From NCBI GenBank assembly GCA_963668245.2, contig OY764195.2:682001-746000 (forward strand): a stretch of DNA of 64,000 nt, in the 5' to 3' direction. Source of the DNA: Anoxybacterium sp963668245 (GTDB taxonomy: Bacteria; Bacillota; Clostridia; Peptostreptococcales; Anaerovoracaceae). Positions within the stretch are counted from its first letter, which is position 1; each line of letters opens with the position of its first letter. Under the pieces are notes generated by a model. It was not told the origin of the DNA. It saw only the letters and a list, made by a program, of their open reading frames with translations, and ran no database searches. The translations under genes were made by a program, and so were the position numbers. This document shows, piece by piece, positions 35,996 to 44,460 of this stretch.

Positions 35996-38086
35996 TTATA
36001 CGCTGAACAACAATTCACCATATGTTGGGAATGGCCAGCTAGATGAAGCAGTCATTGTTTCCAGTGTATCTGCAGCGATACGAATTTCAGCCATAATCCC
36101 CATAATCTTTTTGTTGTAATAAGCTGCAGCTTCAAATATATCTTCAATTGCATTGACTTCGATTAGAGCATTGTCTAGCTCTTGTACTGTCTTGTATAGG
36201 CTTGAAGATAAGGAAGAAAGAGTTGTAATCAATTCTTTTTCAAAATCACAAGGGATATCTGCAATCAATGCTTGCTTAGCAAGCGCAGTGTCTGTCAATG
36301 TCTTTACATAACCAGATACGGCAGGAAGGATATCTTTGTTGACCATATCAGTCATTGTCAATGCTTCTATATTCATGATATTGCAGTATTCTTTTAGCAC
36401 GATTTCTTGTCTTGCACGAATTTCAACTTCTGTAAATATGCAATGCTGTTTGAAAAGCTTAACATTCTTTTCTCTTGTGTAGTATGAGATGGCTTCTACG
36501 GTGGACTTCAGGTTGAGTAGTCCTCTTTCTTCTGCAAGTGCAACCCATTCTTCGGAATAGTTGTTTCCGTTGAAGACGATTCTCTTATGCTTAATGATTG
36601 TTTCTTTAATCAACGCTTTAATACTGGCTTCCATGTCTTTAGAAGATTCTAATTCATCGGCAAACTGTCTTAAAGACTCAGCAACAACAGTATTTAGCAT
36701 ATAGCTTGGGCAAGAAATAGATGCACCAGAACCAGCCATACGGAATTCAAACTTATTGCCAGTGAATGCAAAAGGAGAAGTTCTGTTTCTATCTGTTGTA
36801 TCTCTTTTAAACTGAGGAAGTACAGATGCACCGATTTTCATTGTTCTATCTTGATTGTGAGTATAATCCTCACCTTTTTCAATTGCATTGATGACTGCCT
36901 CTAAGTCTTCTCCAACGAACATAGAGATGATAGCTGGAGGCGCTTCATTTCCACCAAGTCTGTGGTCATTTCCTGGGCTAGCAACAGATGCTCGCAATAA
37001 ATCCTGGTATTCATCAACTGCTTTGATTACTGCACTTAAGAATAAAAGGAACTTAAGGTTTCCAGCAGGATTTTTTCCTGGAGAGAGAAGGTTTTCACCG
37101 GTATCTGTCGACATTGACCAGTTTACGTGCTTGCCGCTTCCATTAACACCAGCAAATGGTTTTTCATGAAGAAGGCAAACCAAATCATGATTCAAAGCTA
37201 TCTTTTTCATTACTTCCATCATCAATTGGTTGTGATCCGTAGCAATATTTGAAGAAGAGAACATAGGTGCTAGTTCGTGCTGTGAAGGAGCAACTTCGTT
37301 GTGCTCAGTCTTTGCAAGAATCCCCAGCTTCCAGAGTTCATTATCAAGTTCTTCCATATAAGCATTTACTCTAGGTTTGATGGCTCCAAAGTAATGGTCT
37401 TCTAATTCTTGATTTTTTGGAGGTTTTGCACCAAATAAAGTACGTCCACAATAAATCAAATCTTTTCTCTTGTCATACAAGTCTTTATTGATTAAGAAGT
37501 ATTCTTGTTCTGCTCCGATTGTGGAATGAACTCGTTTTACTTCATACTGTCCAAATAATTTTAAGATACGAAGTGCCTGTATGTTTAAAGCATCCATAGA
37601 ACGAAGAAGTGGAGTTTTCTTGTCTAAAGCTTCTCCTCTGTAGGAGCAGAATGCAGTTGGAACACAAAGTGTATTTTCTTTAATAAATGCATAAGAACTT
37701 GGGTCCCAGTTTGTATATCCTCTTGCTTCAAACGTTGCTCGGATACCTCCAGAAGGAAAACTGGAAGCATCTGGCTCACCTTGAACAAGTTCTTTTCCAG
37801 AAAATTCCATGATTACACCACCATCAGCTGTAGGAGATATAAAACTGTCATGCTTTTCTGCTGTGATTCCAGTCATTGGCTGGAACCAATGGGTAAAGTG
37901 AGTTGCTCCTTTTTCAAGGGCCCAGTTTTTCATTGCATTCGCTACGATGTTTGCAACATCAGGGGCTAATTCGGTACCTTCTTCAATATTTTTTTTTAAT
38001 GCTTTGTAAGTGTCCTTTGGTAGACGATCTCTCATTACAGCATCGTTGAACACCATGCTGCCGAATACAGCTGAAATTTTGTTCAT
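35996..38086 (-). CDS. glnN: Glutamine synthetase type III
   Basis: 696 residues, the length of the large GS III (GlnN) class. Typical segments are present: FSGKELVQGEPDASSFPSGG, EHNEVAPSQHELAPMF, GVNGSGKHVNWSMSTDTGENLL, NDHRLGGNEAPPAIIS and FEFRMAGSGASISCPSYMLN. It makes glutamine from glutamate, ammonia and ATP, and is a main ammonium assimilation step. AAGGAGG precedes the ATG. A long leader with an ANTAR-type element and a second terminator precedes it, linking it to the Amt-PII/ANTAR genes at 28.5-30.9 kb. Confidence 0.97.
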   Translation of the reverse strand: MNKISAVFGSMVFNDAVMRDRLPKDTYKALKKNIEEGTELAPDVANIVANAMKNWALEKGATHFTHWFQPMTGITAEKHDSFISPTADGGVIMEFSGKELVQGEPDASSFPSGGIRATFEARGYTNWDPSSYAFIKENTLCVPTAFCSYRGEALDKKTPLLRSMDALNIQALRILKLFGQYEVKRVHSTIGAEQEYFLINKDLYDKRKDLIYCGRTLFGAKPPKNQELEDHYFGAIKPRVNAYMEELDNELWKLGILAKTEHNEVAPSQHELAPMFSSSNIATDHNQLMMEVMKKIALNHDLVCLLHEKPFAGVNGSGKHVNWSMSTDTGENLLSPGKNPAGNLKFLLFLSAVIKAVDEYQDLLRASVASPGNDHRLGGNEAPPAIISMFVGEDLEAVINAIEKGEDYTHNQDRTMKIGASVLPQFKRDTTDRNRTSPFAFTGNKFEFRMAGSGASISCPSYMLNTVVAESLRQFADELESSKDMEASIKALIKETIIKHKRIVFNGNNYSEEWVALAEERGLLNLKSTVEAISYYTREKNVKLFKQHCIFTEVEIRARQEIVLKEYCNIMNIEALTMTDMVNKDILPAVSGYVKTLTDTALAKQALIADIPCDFEKELITTLSSLSSSLYKTVQELDNALIEVNAIEDIFEAAAYYNKKIMGIMAEIRIAADTLETMTASSSWPFPTYGELLFSV

Positions 38087-38102
38087 GGGGGTTCCTCCTT
38101 AA

Positions 38103-38124
38103 ATTATTATTATTATTATTATTA
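38103..38124. repeat. (ATT)n microsatellite just upstream of the glnN ribosome binding site
   Basis: Seven and a third copies of ATT (TAA on the coding strand), ending a few bases before AAGGAGG. Copy-number change would alter the leader length next to the ribosome binding site. Confidence 0.9.
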
Positions 38125-38148
38125 AAACATGTGATGAAATAAAAAAAA

Positions 38149-38180
38149 TGGAAATGACGGAATCAAAATTTCAATTTCCA
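38149..38180 (-). terminator. Second terminator-like hairpin in the glnN leader
   Basis: On the minus strand TGGAAAT pairs with ATTTCCA and eight T follow directly (38148-38141). Flanking ACATGTG / CACATGT (38128-38134 and 38179-38185) can form an outer, partly competing stem. Upstream lie two small hairpins: 38183-38201 (GGTGACA / TGTCGCC) and 38219-38237 (CGATATT / AATATCG). Together these look like a second structured control region, of unknown ligand. Confidence 0.55.
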
Positions 38181-38269
38181 CATGTCACCTCAAAGGCGAC
38201 AAGGTTCAAGTGCTTTTTCGATATTCCGTTAATATCGCTTACAGTGATATTTCTTACACAATAAAAAAT

Positions 38270-38305
38270 GGCGCTTAAGGTAATTAACCTTTAGCGCCTT
38301 TGCTA
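38270..38305 (-). promoter_or_regulatory. ANTAR-type antitermination leader of glnN
   Basis: On the minus strand TAGC-AAAGGC-GCTA (38305-38292) is a hairpin with an A1/G4 hexaloop, identical in core sequence to that before the Amt-PII gene. It overlaps a strong terminator: GGCGCTAAAGG (38298-38288) pairs with CCTTAAGCGCC (38280-38270) with one mismatch, followed by ATTTTTTATTG. Only one structure can form at a time. The hairpin starts about 4 bases after the predicted transcription start. Confidence 0.8.
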
Positions 38306-38315
38306 TAATGTATTC

Positions 38316-38344
38316 ATTGTATAGATTAATTTAATATTTGTCAA
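38316..38344 (-). promoter_or_regulatory. glnN promoter
   Basis: On the minus strand TTGACA (38344-38339) and TACAAT (38321-38316) are exactly 17 bases apart. The expected start near 38309 gives a leader of about 220 bases. Confidence 0.88.
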
Positions 38345-38469
38345 TAGCAAAAATATAATACTTGCAAAAAATATGGTTTTATGATACTGTTTATTGAGAA
38401 TTTCAATGTTTAGAGCGATGTGCATTTCTCTTTTTTACAAAACATTGAGACAATCATCAATTCAAATAA

Positions 38470-38762
38470 TCAATGGCTGTGATGAAGAAAAGTAGCCAGG
38501 AGAAACGCAAGGCAGGGATTGACAACGTGACTGAAATTGTCATTTGTGACACTCTTGAGGAAAGAACACTTCGGAGCTGGCAGGTTCAACGGAAAACACG
38601 ATATCTCTTTACAATGAAAAGATGGTGTGTATGGTATTCCTAGTAAATTTGTCCGTGTTGCATACGTTACAGTGCATCAAGAGGATTCAGGGCATTATGC
38701 CTGCGTCAATTTGGGTGGTACCACGGTTTTTTCGTCCCTAGGTTTTTTTAGGGGCGTTTTTA
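38470..38762 (+). promoter_or_regulatory. T-box riboswitch leader of the gatCA-gatB/aspS operon
   Basis: The Stem I region begins GATGAAGAAAAGTAGCC (from about 38479). Its upper helix GCCAG / CTGGC is visible. The 3' side of the specifier loop reads GGTTCAACGG, where AAC (38588-38590) would be an Asn codon. The T-box antiterminator sequence TTGGGTGGTACCACGG is at 38711-38726. The terminator is CGTCCCTA / TAGGGGCG (38733-38756) with TTTTTATTTT. Uncharged tRNA pairing with both places would favour read-through. The Asn reading fits the operon's role but UUC or another triplet in the loop cannot be excluded. Confidence 0.93.
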
Positions 38763-38807
38763 TTTTTGAATTAGTATCTAAATAGGTAAATATCATGGAG
38801 GTGCAAT

Positions 38808-39095
38808 ATGAAAATTACAGATGAACTGATCGATTATATCGGTGAGCTTTCCAGATTAGAACTTTCTGCTGAAGAAAAAGAAGGTGCAAAAAAAGACTTA
38901 ACAGACATATTAAATTATATGGAAAAACTCAATGAGCTTTCCACAAAGGGAGAAAAAGAAATGACGCATCCTTTTGATGCGGCAAATTGTTTCCGAGATG
39001 ATAACACATTGAACGAAGATCAACGAAGCGAAATGCTGAAAAATGCACCTGATGCGAAAGATGACTATTTCAAAGTATTTAAGACAGTAGAATAG
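38808..39095 (+). CDS. gatC: Asp-tRNA(Asn)/Glu-tRNA(Gln) amidotransferase subunit C
   Basis: 95 residues, the usual size. It starts MKITDELIDYIGELSRLELS and has the conserved LTDILNYMEKLNELST segment and a late FKVFKTVE end (family: F.VPK..E). GatC wraps around GatA and GatB and stabilises the complex. It is the first gene after the T-box leader, with TGGAGGTG before its ATG. Confidence 0.96.
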   Translation: MKITDELIDYIGELSRLELSAEEKEGAKKDLTDILNYMEKLNELSTKGEKEMTHPFDAANCFRDDNTLNEDQRSEMLKNAPDAKDDYFKVFKTVE

Positions 39096-39154
39096 AAAGA
39101 AAATATAAAAAGTAAATATCCAAATGGAAATCAAATAAATGAAGGAGGATTACG

Positions 39155-40648
39155 ATGGAAATCAGAGAATTATCTGCGCTACAACTCGCAGAGAAGATTA
39201 AAGCAAAAGAAATCAGCTGTAAAGAAGCAGCTTTATGTTATCTTGACGCTATAGAAAAGGAAGATCAAGAGGTAAACTCATATATCACTGTGATGAGAGA
39301 GGAAGCACTGTTACAGGCAGAACAAATCCAAAAACGAATCGACGAAGGAGAACGCTTATCTCCTCTGACCGGTGTACCGGTAGCAGTTAAGGATAATATT
39401 TGTACAAAGGGAACAAAAACAACTGCTGCCTCAAAAATGCTTCGTAATTTTGTTCCGCCGTATGATGCAACTGTCGTCACCAAACTACATGAAGCTGGCG
39501 CGGTAATCATTGGTAAAACCAATTTAGATGAGTTTGCTATGGGAGGTTCTACAGAAACTTCCTACTTTGGTAGTACCAAGAATCCATGGGATTTTAGTAC
39601 TGTTCCTGGTGGTTCTTCTGGAGGTTCGGCTGCTGCAGTAGCTGCTAGGTTGGCACCATATGCCCTTGGTTCAGATACGGGTGGTTCTATCCGTCAGCCA
39701 TGTGCCTTTTGTAATTTAACAGGAATCAAGTCAACCTATGGAAGTGTATCAAGATATGGATTGATGGCATATGCGTCTTCTCTTGACCAGATCGGAACCA
39801 TGGGAAAAAATATTAAAGATTGTGCGGCATCATTATCCATGATATCTGGGTTTGACAAGCACGATAGCACTTCAGTGATGAAAGATGCGTTTGACTTTTC
39901 TGGAAGCTTTGGCCAAGGGATGAAGGGTCTAAAAATCGGTGTACCTAAGAACTATTTTGATATAGGGATTGATGAAACTGTAAAAAATAGAGTGCTAGAG
40001 GCAGCAAAAACATTTATAGCACTTGGGGCGGAAGTTGAGGAATTTGAAATTCCTACTATTGAATATGCTGTACCAGCCTATTATATTGTTGCATGTGCAG
40101 AAGCAAGCTCAAACCTTTCAAGATATGACGGCATCAAATATGGATACCGCTCAGAAGAAGCAAAAGATTTGTTGGAAATCTTTTATCGTTCTCGAAGTGA
40201 AGGCTTTGGCAAGGAAGTAAAAAGAAGAATAATGCTGGGGTCTTTTGTACTTAGCTCTGGATATTTCGATGCATATTATAAGAAGGCTTTGCAGGTAAGA
40301 GGATTGATAAAGGCATCCTTTGATAAGGCTTTTGAAGCGTATGACATGATTTTGAGTCCTGTCAGCCCAACAACGGCGTATCCAATAGGAGGTCAGATTG
40401 AAGACCCACTTGCAATGTACCTTGCTGATATATATACCGTTTCAATTAATCTATCGGGACTACCAGCAGTTGCATTGCCATGCGGGTTTTCAGAGAATGG
40501 AATGCCAGTAGGAATGCAGTTGATTGGAAAAGCCTTTTCAGAACCTATATTAGTTAGAGCTGCAGATGCATATCAGGATCAAACAGATTATCATAAACAA
40601 ACCCCCGCATCACGGGATGAGGCGAAGAAAGGAGGTCAAAGCAAATGA
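39155..40648 (+). CDS. gatA: Asp-tRNA(Asn)/Glu-tRNA(Gln) amidotransferase subunit A
   Basis: 497 residues of the amidase signature family. The Lys-Ser-Ser triad is visible: PVAVKDNI (Lys), PGGSSGGSAAAVAA (cis-Ser) and DTGGSIRQPCAF (nucleophile Ser). It releases ammonia from glutamine and passes it to GatB. Its stop codon overlaps the ATG of the next gene (ATGA), so GatA and the GatB-AspRS fusion are made in a coupled way. Confidence 0.97.
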   Translation: MEIRELSALQLAEKIKAKEISCKEAALCYLDAIEKEDQEVNSYITVMREEALLQAEQIQKRIDEGERLSPLTGVPVAVKDNICTKGTKTTAASKMLRNFVPPYDATVVTKLHEAGAVIIGKTNLDEFAMGGSTETSYFGSTKNPWDFSTVPGGSSGGSAAAVAARLAPYALGSDTGGSIRQPCAFCNLTGIKSTYGSVSRYGLMAYASSLDQIGTMGKNIKDCAASLSMISGFDKHDSTSVMKDAFDFSGSFGQGMKGLKIGVPKNYFDIGIDETVKNRVLEAAKTFIALGAEVEEFEIPTIEYAVPAYYIVACAEASSNLSRYDGIKYGYRSEEAKDLLEIFYRSRSEGFGKEVKRRIMLGSFVLSSGYFDAYYKKALQVRGLIKASFDKAFEAYDMILSPVSPTTAYPIGGQIEDPLAMYLADIYTVSINLSGLPAVALPCGFSENGMPVGMQLIGKAFSEPILVRAADAYQDQTDYHKQTPASRDEAKKGGQSK

Positions 40649-43600
40649 AATACGAAATCGTAATGGGACTAGAGGTTCACGTTGAACTTTCCACAAAAAC
40701 AAAGATTTTTTGTGATTGCACAACCGAATTTGGCGGATTACCAAATTCTCATACCTGCCCTGTTTGCCTTGGAATGCCAGGAAGTCTTCCTGTCTTTAAC
40801 AAGTCCGTTGCAGACAAGGCCATGAAAGCTGGAATGGCACTTCATTGTGAGATTAATAGAAATAATCGCTTTGACCGAAAAAACTATTTTTATCCTGACC
40901 TGCCAAAGGACTATCAGATATCTCAGCTTTACGCACCAATTTGTGAAAATGGATACCTTGATGTAGAACTCTCTGATGGGAGCACAAAACGAATAACCAT
41001 CAGGGAAATCCATATGGAAGAAGATGCGGGTAAGCTGATTCATGACAATTCTGGTACGCTAATCGATTATAATCGATGTGGTGTGCCTCTAATTGAAATC
41101 GTAACAAACCCGGATTTCAGCGATCCAGAAGAGGTTGGCGTATTTTTGGAGCGCCTTCAGGAAACATTGATTTATCTTGATGTTTCTGACTGCAAAATGC
41201 AGGAAGGGTCTATGCGTGCAGATGTGAATTTATCTGTAAGACCAGAAGGCTCGTCTGAGTATGGTACTAGAACAGAGATGAAAAATCTAAACTCCTTAAA
41301 GGCGATTCAAAGAGCCATTGCATTTGAAAGCGAACGTCAAATTAAAGTACTTCAAGATGGAGGAACCATCAGGCAGGAAACAAGAAGATGGAACGACGAT
41401 GAAGGTGAAAGCTACGCAATGCGTTCAAAGGAAAATGCCCAAGATTATCGATATTTTCCTGATCCAGACTTACTACCTATTCATATTAGTGAAGCCTGGA
41501 TGGAAGCAGTGAAAGGTTCTATGGGAGAGCTGCCTGAAGCCAAACGCGATCGATATCGGAGCGAGTATGGTTTAACTGAAAAAGCAGCAAAGACATTGAC
41601 TGGGGCAAAAGAAATTGCGTATTTATTTGAAGAAGTAGCTGAAAAATCTAAAATGGCGAAAGACGCAGCCAATATTATTATTGGAGATATTTTGCGATTG
41701 ATGAGAGAAACCGCTACTCTCTCTGAGCATATGATGCTAGATGGAGATAAATTAGCCACAGTAATCCAGATGATTGGACAAGGCAAGATCAATCGAAACG
41801 TTGGAAAAACTGTGGTAGAAGAGCTATTTAAAAACAACATCGATCCAGAACAATATGTAAAAGAGCATGGACTTCTGATTGTAAGTGACACCGGAAAAAT
41901 CCTGCCTGTGGTAGAAGAAGTTTTAAAAGCATATCCTCAATCCATTGAAGACTATAAAAACGGCAAAGAAAAAGCCTTTGGATTCTTGGTGGGACAATGC
42001 ATGAGACTCCTCAAAGGAAGTGCAAGCCCACAGGCAATCAATGAACTCTTAAAAGAGCAACTGGAAGCCCTTGATCCTGAACTAGTATCAAAGCTGGCAC
42101 AGACTGCACCAAAAACAAGCGTAAAAGAAGATCAGGTGAATAAAGAAGAAAGTCAATCTGTGAATGAAAATAAGGACACTGAGGGTATAGCAGATGGCGG
42201 CTCAGAAGCCCCTTCTGAAGCAGAAGGAGAAGATGCAGATGACGTTTCAGCATATGGAAAATTTGCATCAGTCAGGAGATTTGCAGAAGCAGAAGGAATG
42301 GAACCAATTAAAGTGTTCCAATCTCAAGCATACCGAACAAAGAACTGTAGTGAGTTAAATATCAATGATGTAGGAACCGATGCCAAACTAGCGGGCTGGA
42401 TTCACACCATTCGAAACCACGGTGGCGTAGCATTCCTGGATCTTCGAGATCACTATGGAATTACTCAGGTTGTTGTTTCTGATGAACTACTAGAAGGGCT
42501 TTGCAAAGAAACTGTTATTAGCGTATCTGGTCAAGTGATTCAAAGAGATAAAGAGACGTTCAATCCAAATCTTGCAACGGGTGAAATTGAACTGAAGGCA
42601 AAAGAGATCAGGGTCATTGGACCAGCAGTAAACAATTTACCATTTGAAATCGATAGCTCCACTGAGACAAGAGAAGATGTAAGATTGAAATATAGATTTC
42701 TAGACATGAGAAATCCAGCAGTACACAACAATATGATTCTAAGATCAGAAATCATTCGCTGCCTGAGAAATCAGATGGAACGTATGGACTTTATGGAAAT
42801 TCAGACACCAATCCTTGGAAACTCGTCGCCAGAAGGAGCGAGAGACTACTTGGTGCCGAGCAGAAAGCATAAAGGAAAATTCTACGCGTTGCCACAAGCA
42901 CCGCAGCAATTCAAGCAGATACTAATGGCTTCTGGTTTTGATAAGTATTTCCAAATCGCTCCATGTTTTAGAGATGAGGATGCGAGAATAGATCGTTCTC
43001 CAGGAGAATTTTATCAGCTTGATTTTGAGATGGCATTTGCAACGCAAGAAGATGTTTTTGCAGTCGCAGAACAAGTACTATCAGAAACCTTCAAGCAGTT
43101 TACGGATAAGTATACATCACCTGCACCATTTGTAAGAATACCATTTGCAGAGGCGATGTTAAAGTATGGAAGCGATAAGCCAGACCTACGTAATCCTTTA
43201 TTGATTATGGATTTAACGGACTTTTTCCAAACGGTTGACTTTAAACCGTTCCACGGGAAAACAGTGCGTGGTATTGTGGTCAATGATTGCGCAAAAATGC
43301 CGAAATCATTCTTTGGATCCATGGAGAAGTTTGCCCTTGGCATTGGTATGAAAGGGCTTGGATATATCTCAGTAAAAGAAGATATGACGTACAAAGGTCC
43401 AATTGACAAGTTCTTTACTGAGGATCAGAAAAAAGAAGTTGCACAACTTGCTTCTCTCAAAGCAGGAGACGTACTTTACTTTATTAGTGATGATAAGACA
43501 GCGGCAGAAAAATTTGCAGGCCAAATCAGAACAGAGCTTGGAAAGCGCCTCGACTTAATTGCAAATGATCGTTATGAATTTTGCTTTATCACAGACTTCC

Positions 43601-44058
43601 CAATGTATGAAATCAATGAAGAGACTGGAAAAGTTGACTTTACCCACAATCCGTTTTCCATGCCGCAAGGTGAGATGGATGCGCTTTTACATATGGATCC
43701 ACTGGAGATTAAAGCATATCAATACGATATTGTTTGCAATGGCGTTGAACTTTCCTCTGGAGCAGTAAGAAACCATAGACCAGACATTATGGTTAAAGCC
43801 TTTGAAATTGCAGGCTATACAGAAGAAGACGTGAAGAGCAAGTTTGGAGCCCTGTATCAAGCATTCCAATATGGAGCTCCGCCTCATGCCGGGATGGCTC
43901 CAGGAGTGGACAGAATGGTTATGCTCCTAGCTGGGGAAGAAAGCATCAGAGAAATCATACCATTCCCGCTTAACAGCAATGCGCAAAACTTGTTGTTTGA
44001 TGCTCCAAGCGAGGTAGAAGAAAAGCAATTACGTGAGGTTCATATCAAAATTAGGTAA
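40645..44058 (+). CDS. GatB-AspRS fusion: amidotransferase subunit B joined to aspartyl-tRNA synthetase
   Basis: 1137 residues in one uninterrupted frame. Residues ~1-475 are a full GatB: GLEVHVELSTKTKIFC, zinc site CPVCLGMPGSLP, kinase-like core, and tail domain ending FLVGQCMRLLKGSASPQAI. An acidic, Ser/Glu-rich linker spans ~476-558. Residues ~560-1137 are a full bacterial AspRS: OB-fold LAGWIHTIRNHGGVAFLDLRD, class II motif 2 FRDEDARIDRSPGEFYQ, a GAD insertion, and motif 3 APGVDRMVMLLAG. The His in RNHGGV is the residue associated with non-discriminating AspRS, which charges both tRNA(Asp) and tRNA(Asn). The enzyme could thus make Asp-tRNA(Asn) and amidate it within one polypeptide. Confidence 0.96.
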   Translation: MKYEIVMGLEVHVELSTKTKIFCDCTTEFGGLPNSHTCPVCLGMPGSLPVFNKSVADKAMKAGMALHCEINRNNRFDRKNYFYPDLPKDYQISQLYAPICENGYLDVELSDGSTKRITIREIHMEEDAGKLIHDNSGTLIDYNRCGVPLIEIVTNPDFSDPEEVGVFLERLQETLIYLDVSDCKMQEGSMRADVNLSVRPEGSSEYGTRTEMKNLNSLKAIQRAIAFESERQIKVLQDGGTIRQETRRWNDDEGESYAMRSKENAQDYRYFPDPDLLPIHISEAWMEAVKGSMGELPEAKRDRYRSEYGLTEKAAKTLTGAKEIAYLFEEVAEKSKMAKDAANIIIGDILRLMRETATLSEHMMLDGDKLATVIQMIGQGKINRNVGKTVVEELFKNNIDPEQYVKEHGLLIVSDTGKILPVVEEVLKAYPQSIEDYKNGKEKAFGFLVGQCMRLLKGSASPQAINELLKEQLEALDPELVSKLAQTAPKTSVKEDQVNKEESQSVNENKDTEGIADGGSEAPSEAEGEDADDVSAYGKFASVRRFAEAEGMEPIKVFQSQAYRTKNCSELNINDVGTDAKLAGWIHTIRNHGGVAFLDLRDHYGITQVVVSDELLEGLCKETVISVSGQVIQRDKETFNPNLATGEIELKAKEIRVIGPAVNNLPFEIDSSTETREDVRLKYRFLDMRNPAVHNNMILRSEIIRCLRNQMERMDFMEIQTPILGNSSPEGARDYLVPSRKHKGKFYALPQAPQQFKQILMASGFDKYFQIAPCFRDEDARIDRSPGEFYQLDFEMAFATQEDVFAVAEQVLSETFKQFTDKYTSPAPFVRIPFAEAMLKYGSDKPDLRNPLLIMDLTDFFQTVDFKPFHGKTVRGIVVNDCAKMPKSFFGSMEKFALGIGMKGLGYISVKEDMTYKGPIDKFFTEDQKKEVAQLASLKAGDVLYFISDDKTAAEKFAGQIRTELGKRLDLIANDRYEFCFITDFPMYEINEETGKVDFTHNPFSMPQGEMDALLHMDPLEIKAYQYDIVCNGVELSSGAVRNHRPDIMVKAFEIAGYTEEDVKSKFGALYQAFQYGAPPHAGMAPGVDRMVMLLAGEESIREIIPFPLNSNAQNLLFDAPSEVEEKQLREVHIKIR

Positions 44059-44120
44059 ATAATTAAGGCATATTTTAAAAATATTAAAAAAATACAAAAT
44101 TAATTACGGCAAGTTTGCAG

Positions 44121-44163
44121 TTGAGCAGTTGATTTTTCGGAAGTCCGAAGAATCTCTGCTCAA
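44121..44163. repeat. Long stable hairpin without U-tract
   Basis: TTGAGCAG / CTGCTCAA (8 bases) encloses GATTTTTCGG / CCGAAGAATC around an AAGT loop, about 18 pairs with a small internal loop. No U-run follows on either strand, so it is not a plain terminator. It lies between the gatB-aspS stop and a tiny gene. It may process or stabilise the operon mRNA. Confidence 0.7.
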
Positions 44164-44264
44164 TTTCACTGAAATGTTCAAATTTCAATATTCCTGTTGT
44201 TTTACGCCCTTTCTTATAATAGAATAGAACGAGTTACAAAAGGTCAAGCAAGGAGGTCGATGGC

Positions 44265-44381
44265 ATGATAAAAATCGAGAAAACAGCAGCAGCTAAAACA
44301 GAACAATTCATGTTTCTGGTTCTTTCTGCTGCCGTCAGCGTAGCACGAGAAGGGTGCGGCGCCGATAACCTTGTCGCATAA
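44265..44381 (+). CDS. Possible 38-residue peptide
   Basis: An ATG at 44265 follows AAGGAGG by 8 bases and opens a 38-codon frame. The sequence begins MIKIEKTAAAKTEQFM, continues with a hydrophobic stretch FLVLSAAVSVA, and ends REGCGADNLVA. A TATAAT at ~44215 upstream could be its -10. The near-ideal ribosome binding site argues for translation. I do not recognise the family. It could be a small membrane-associated protein, a leader peptide for the aminotransferase 80 bases on, or chance. Confidence 0.5.
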   Translation: MIKIEKTAAAKTEQFMFLVLSAAVSVAREGCGADNLVA

Positions 44382-44460
44382 TCCGTTTCTGCCATATTTT
44401 TTTGGTCAGAATGTAACTCGTTACTACAATAAATTGATTGAAATACAAAGGTGTATATAA

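Noticed and set aside
40645..44058. The GatB-AspRS fusion as an assembly or frameshift artefact
   Set aside because: A single frame without stops runs through GatB, an in-frame low-complexity acidic linker and AspRS. There is no second start with a ribosome binding site that would suggest two genes were wrongly joined by one missing base.
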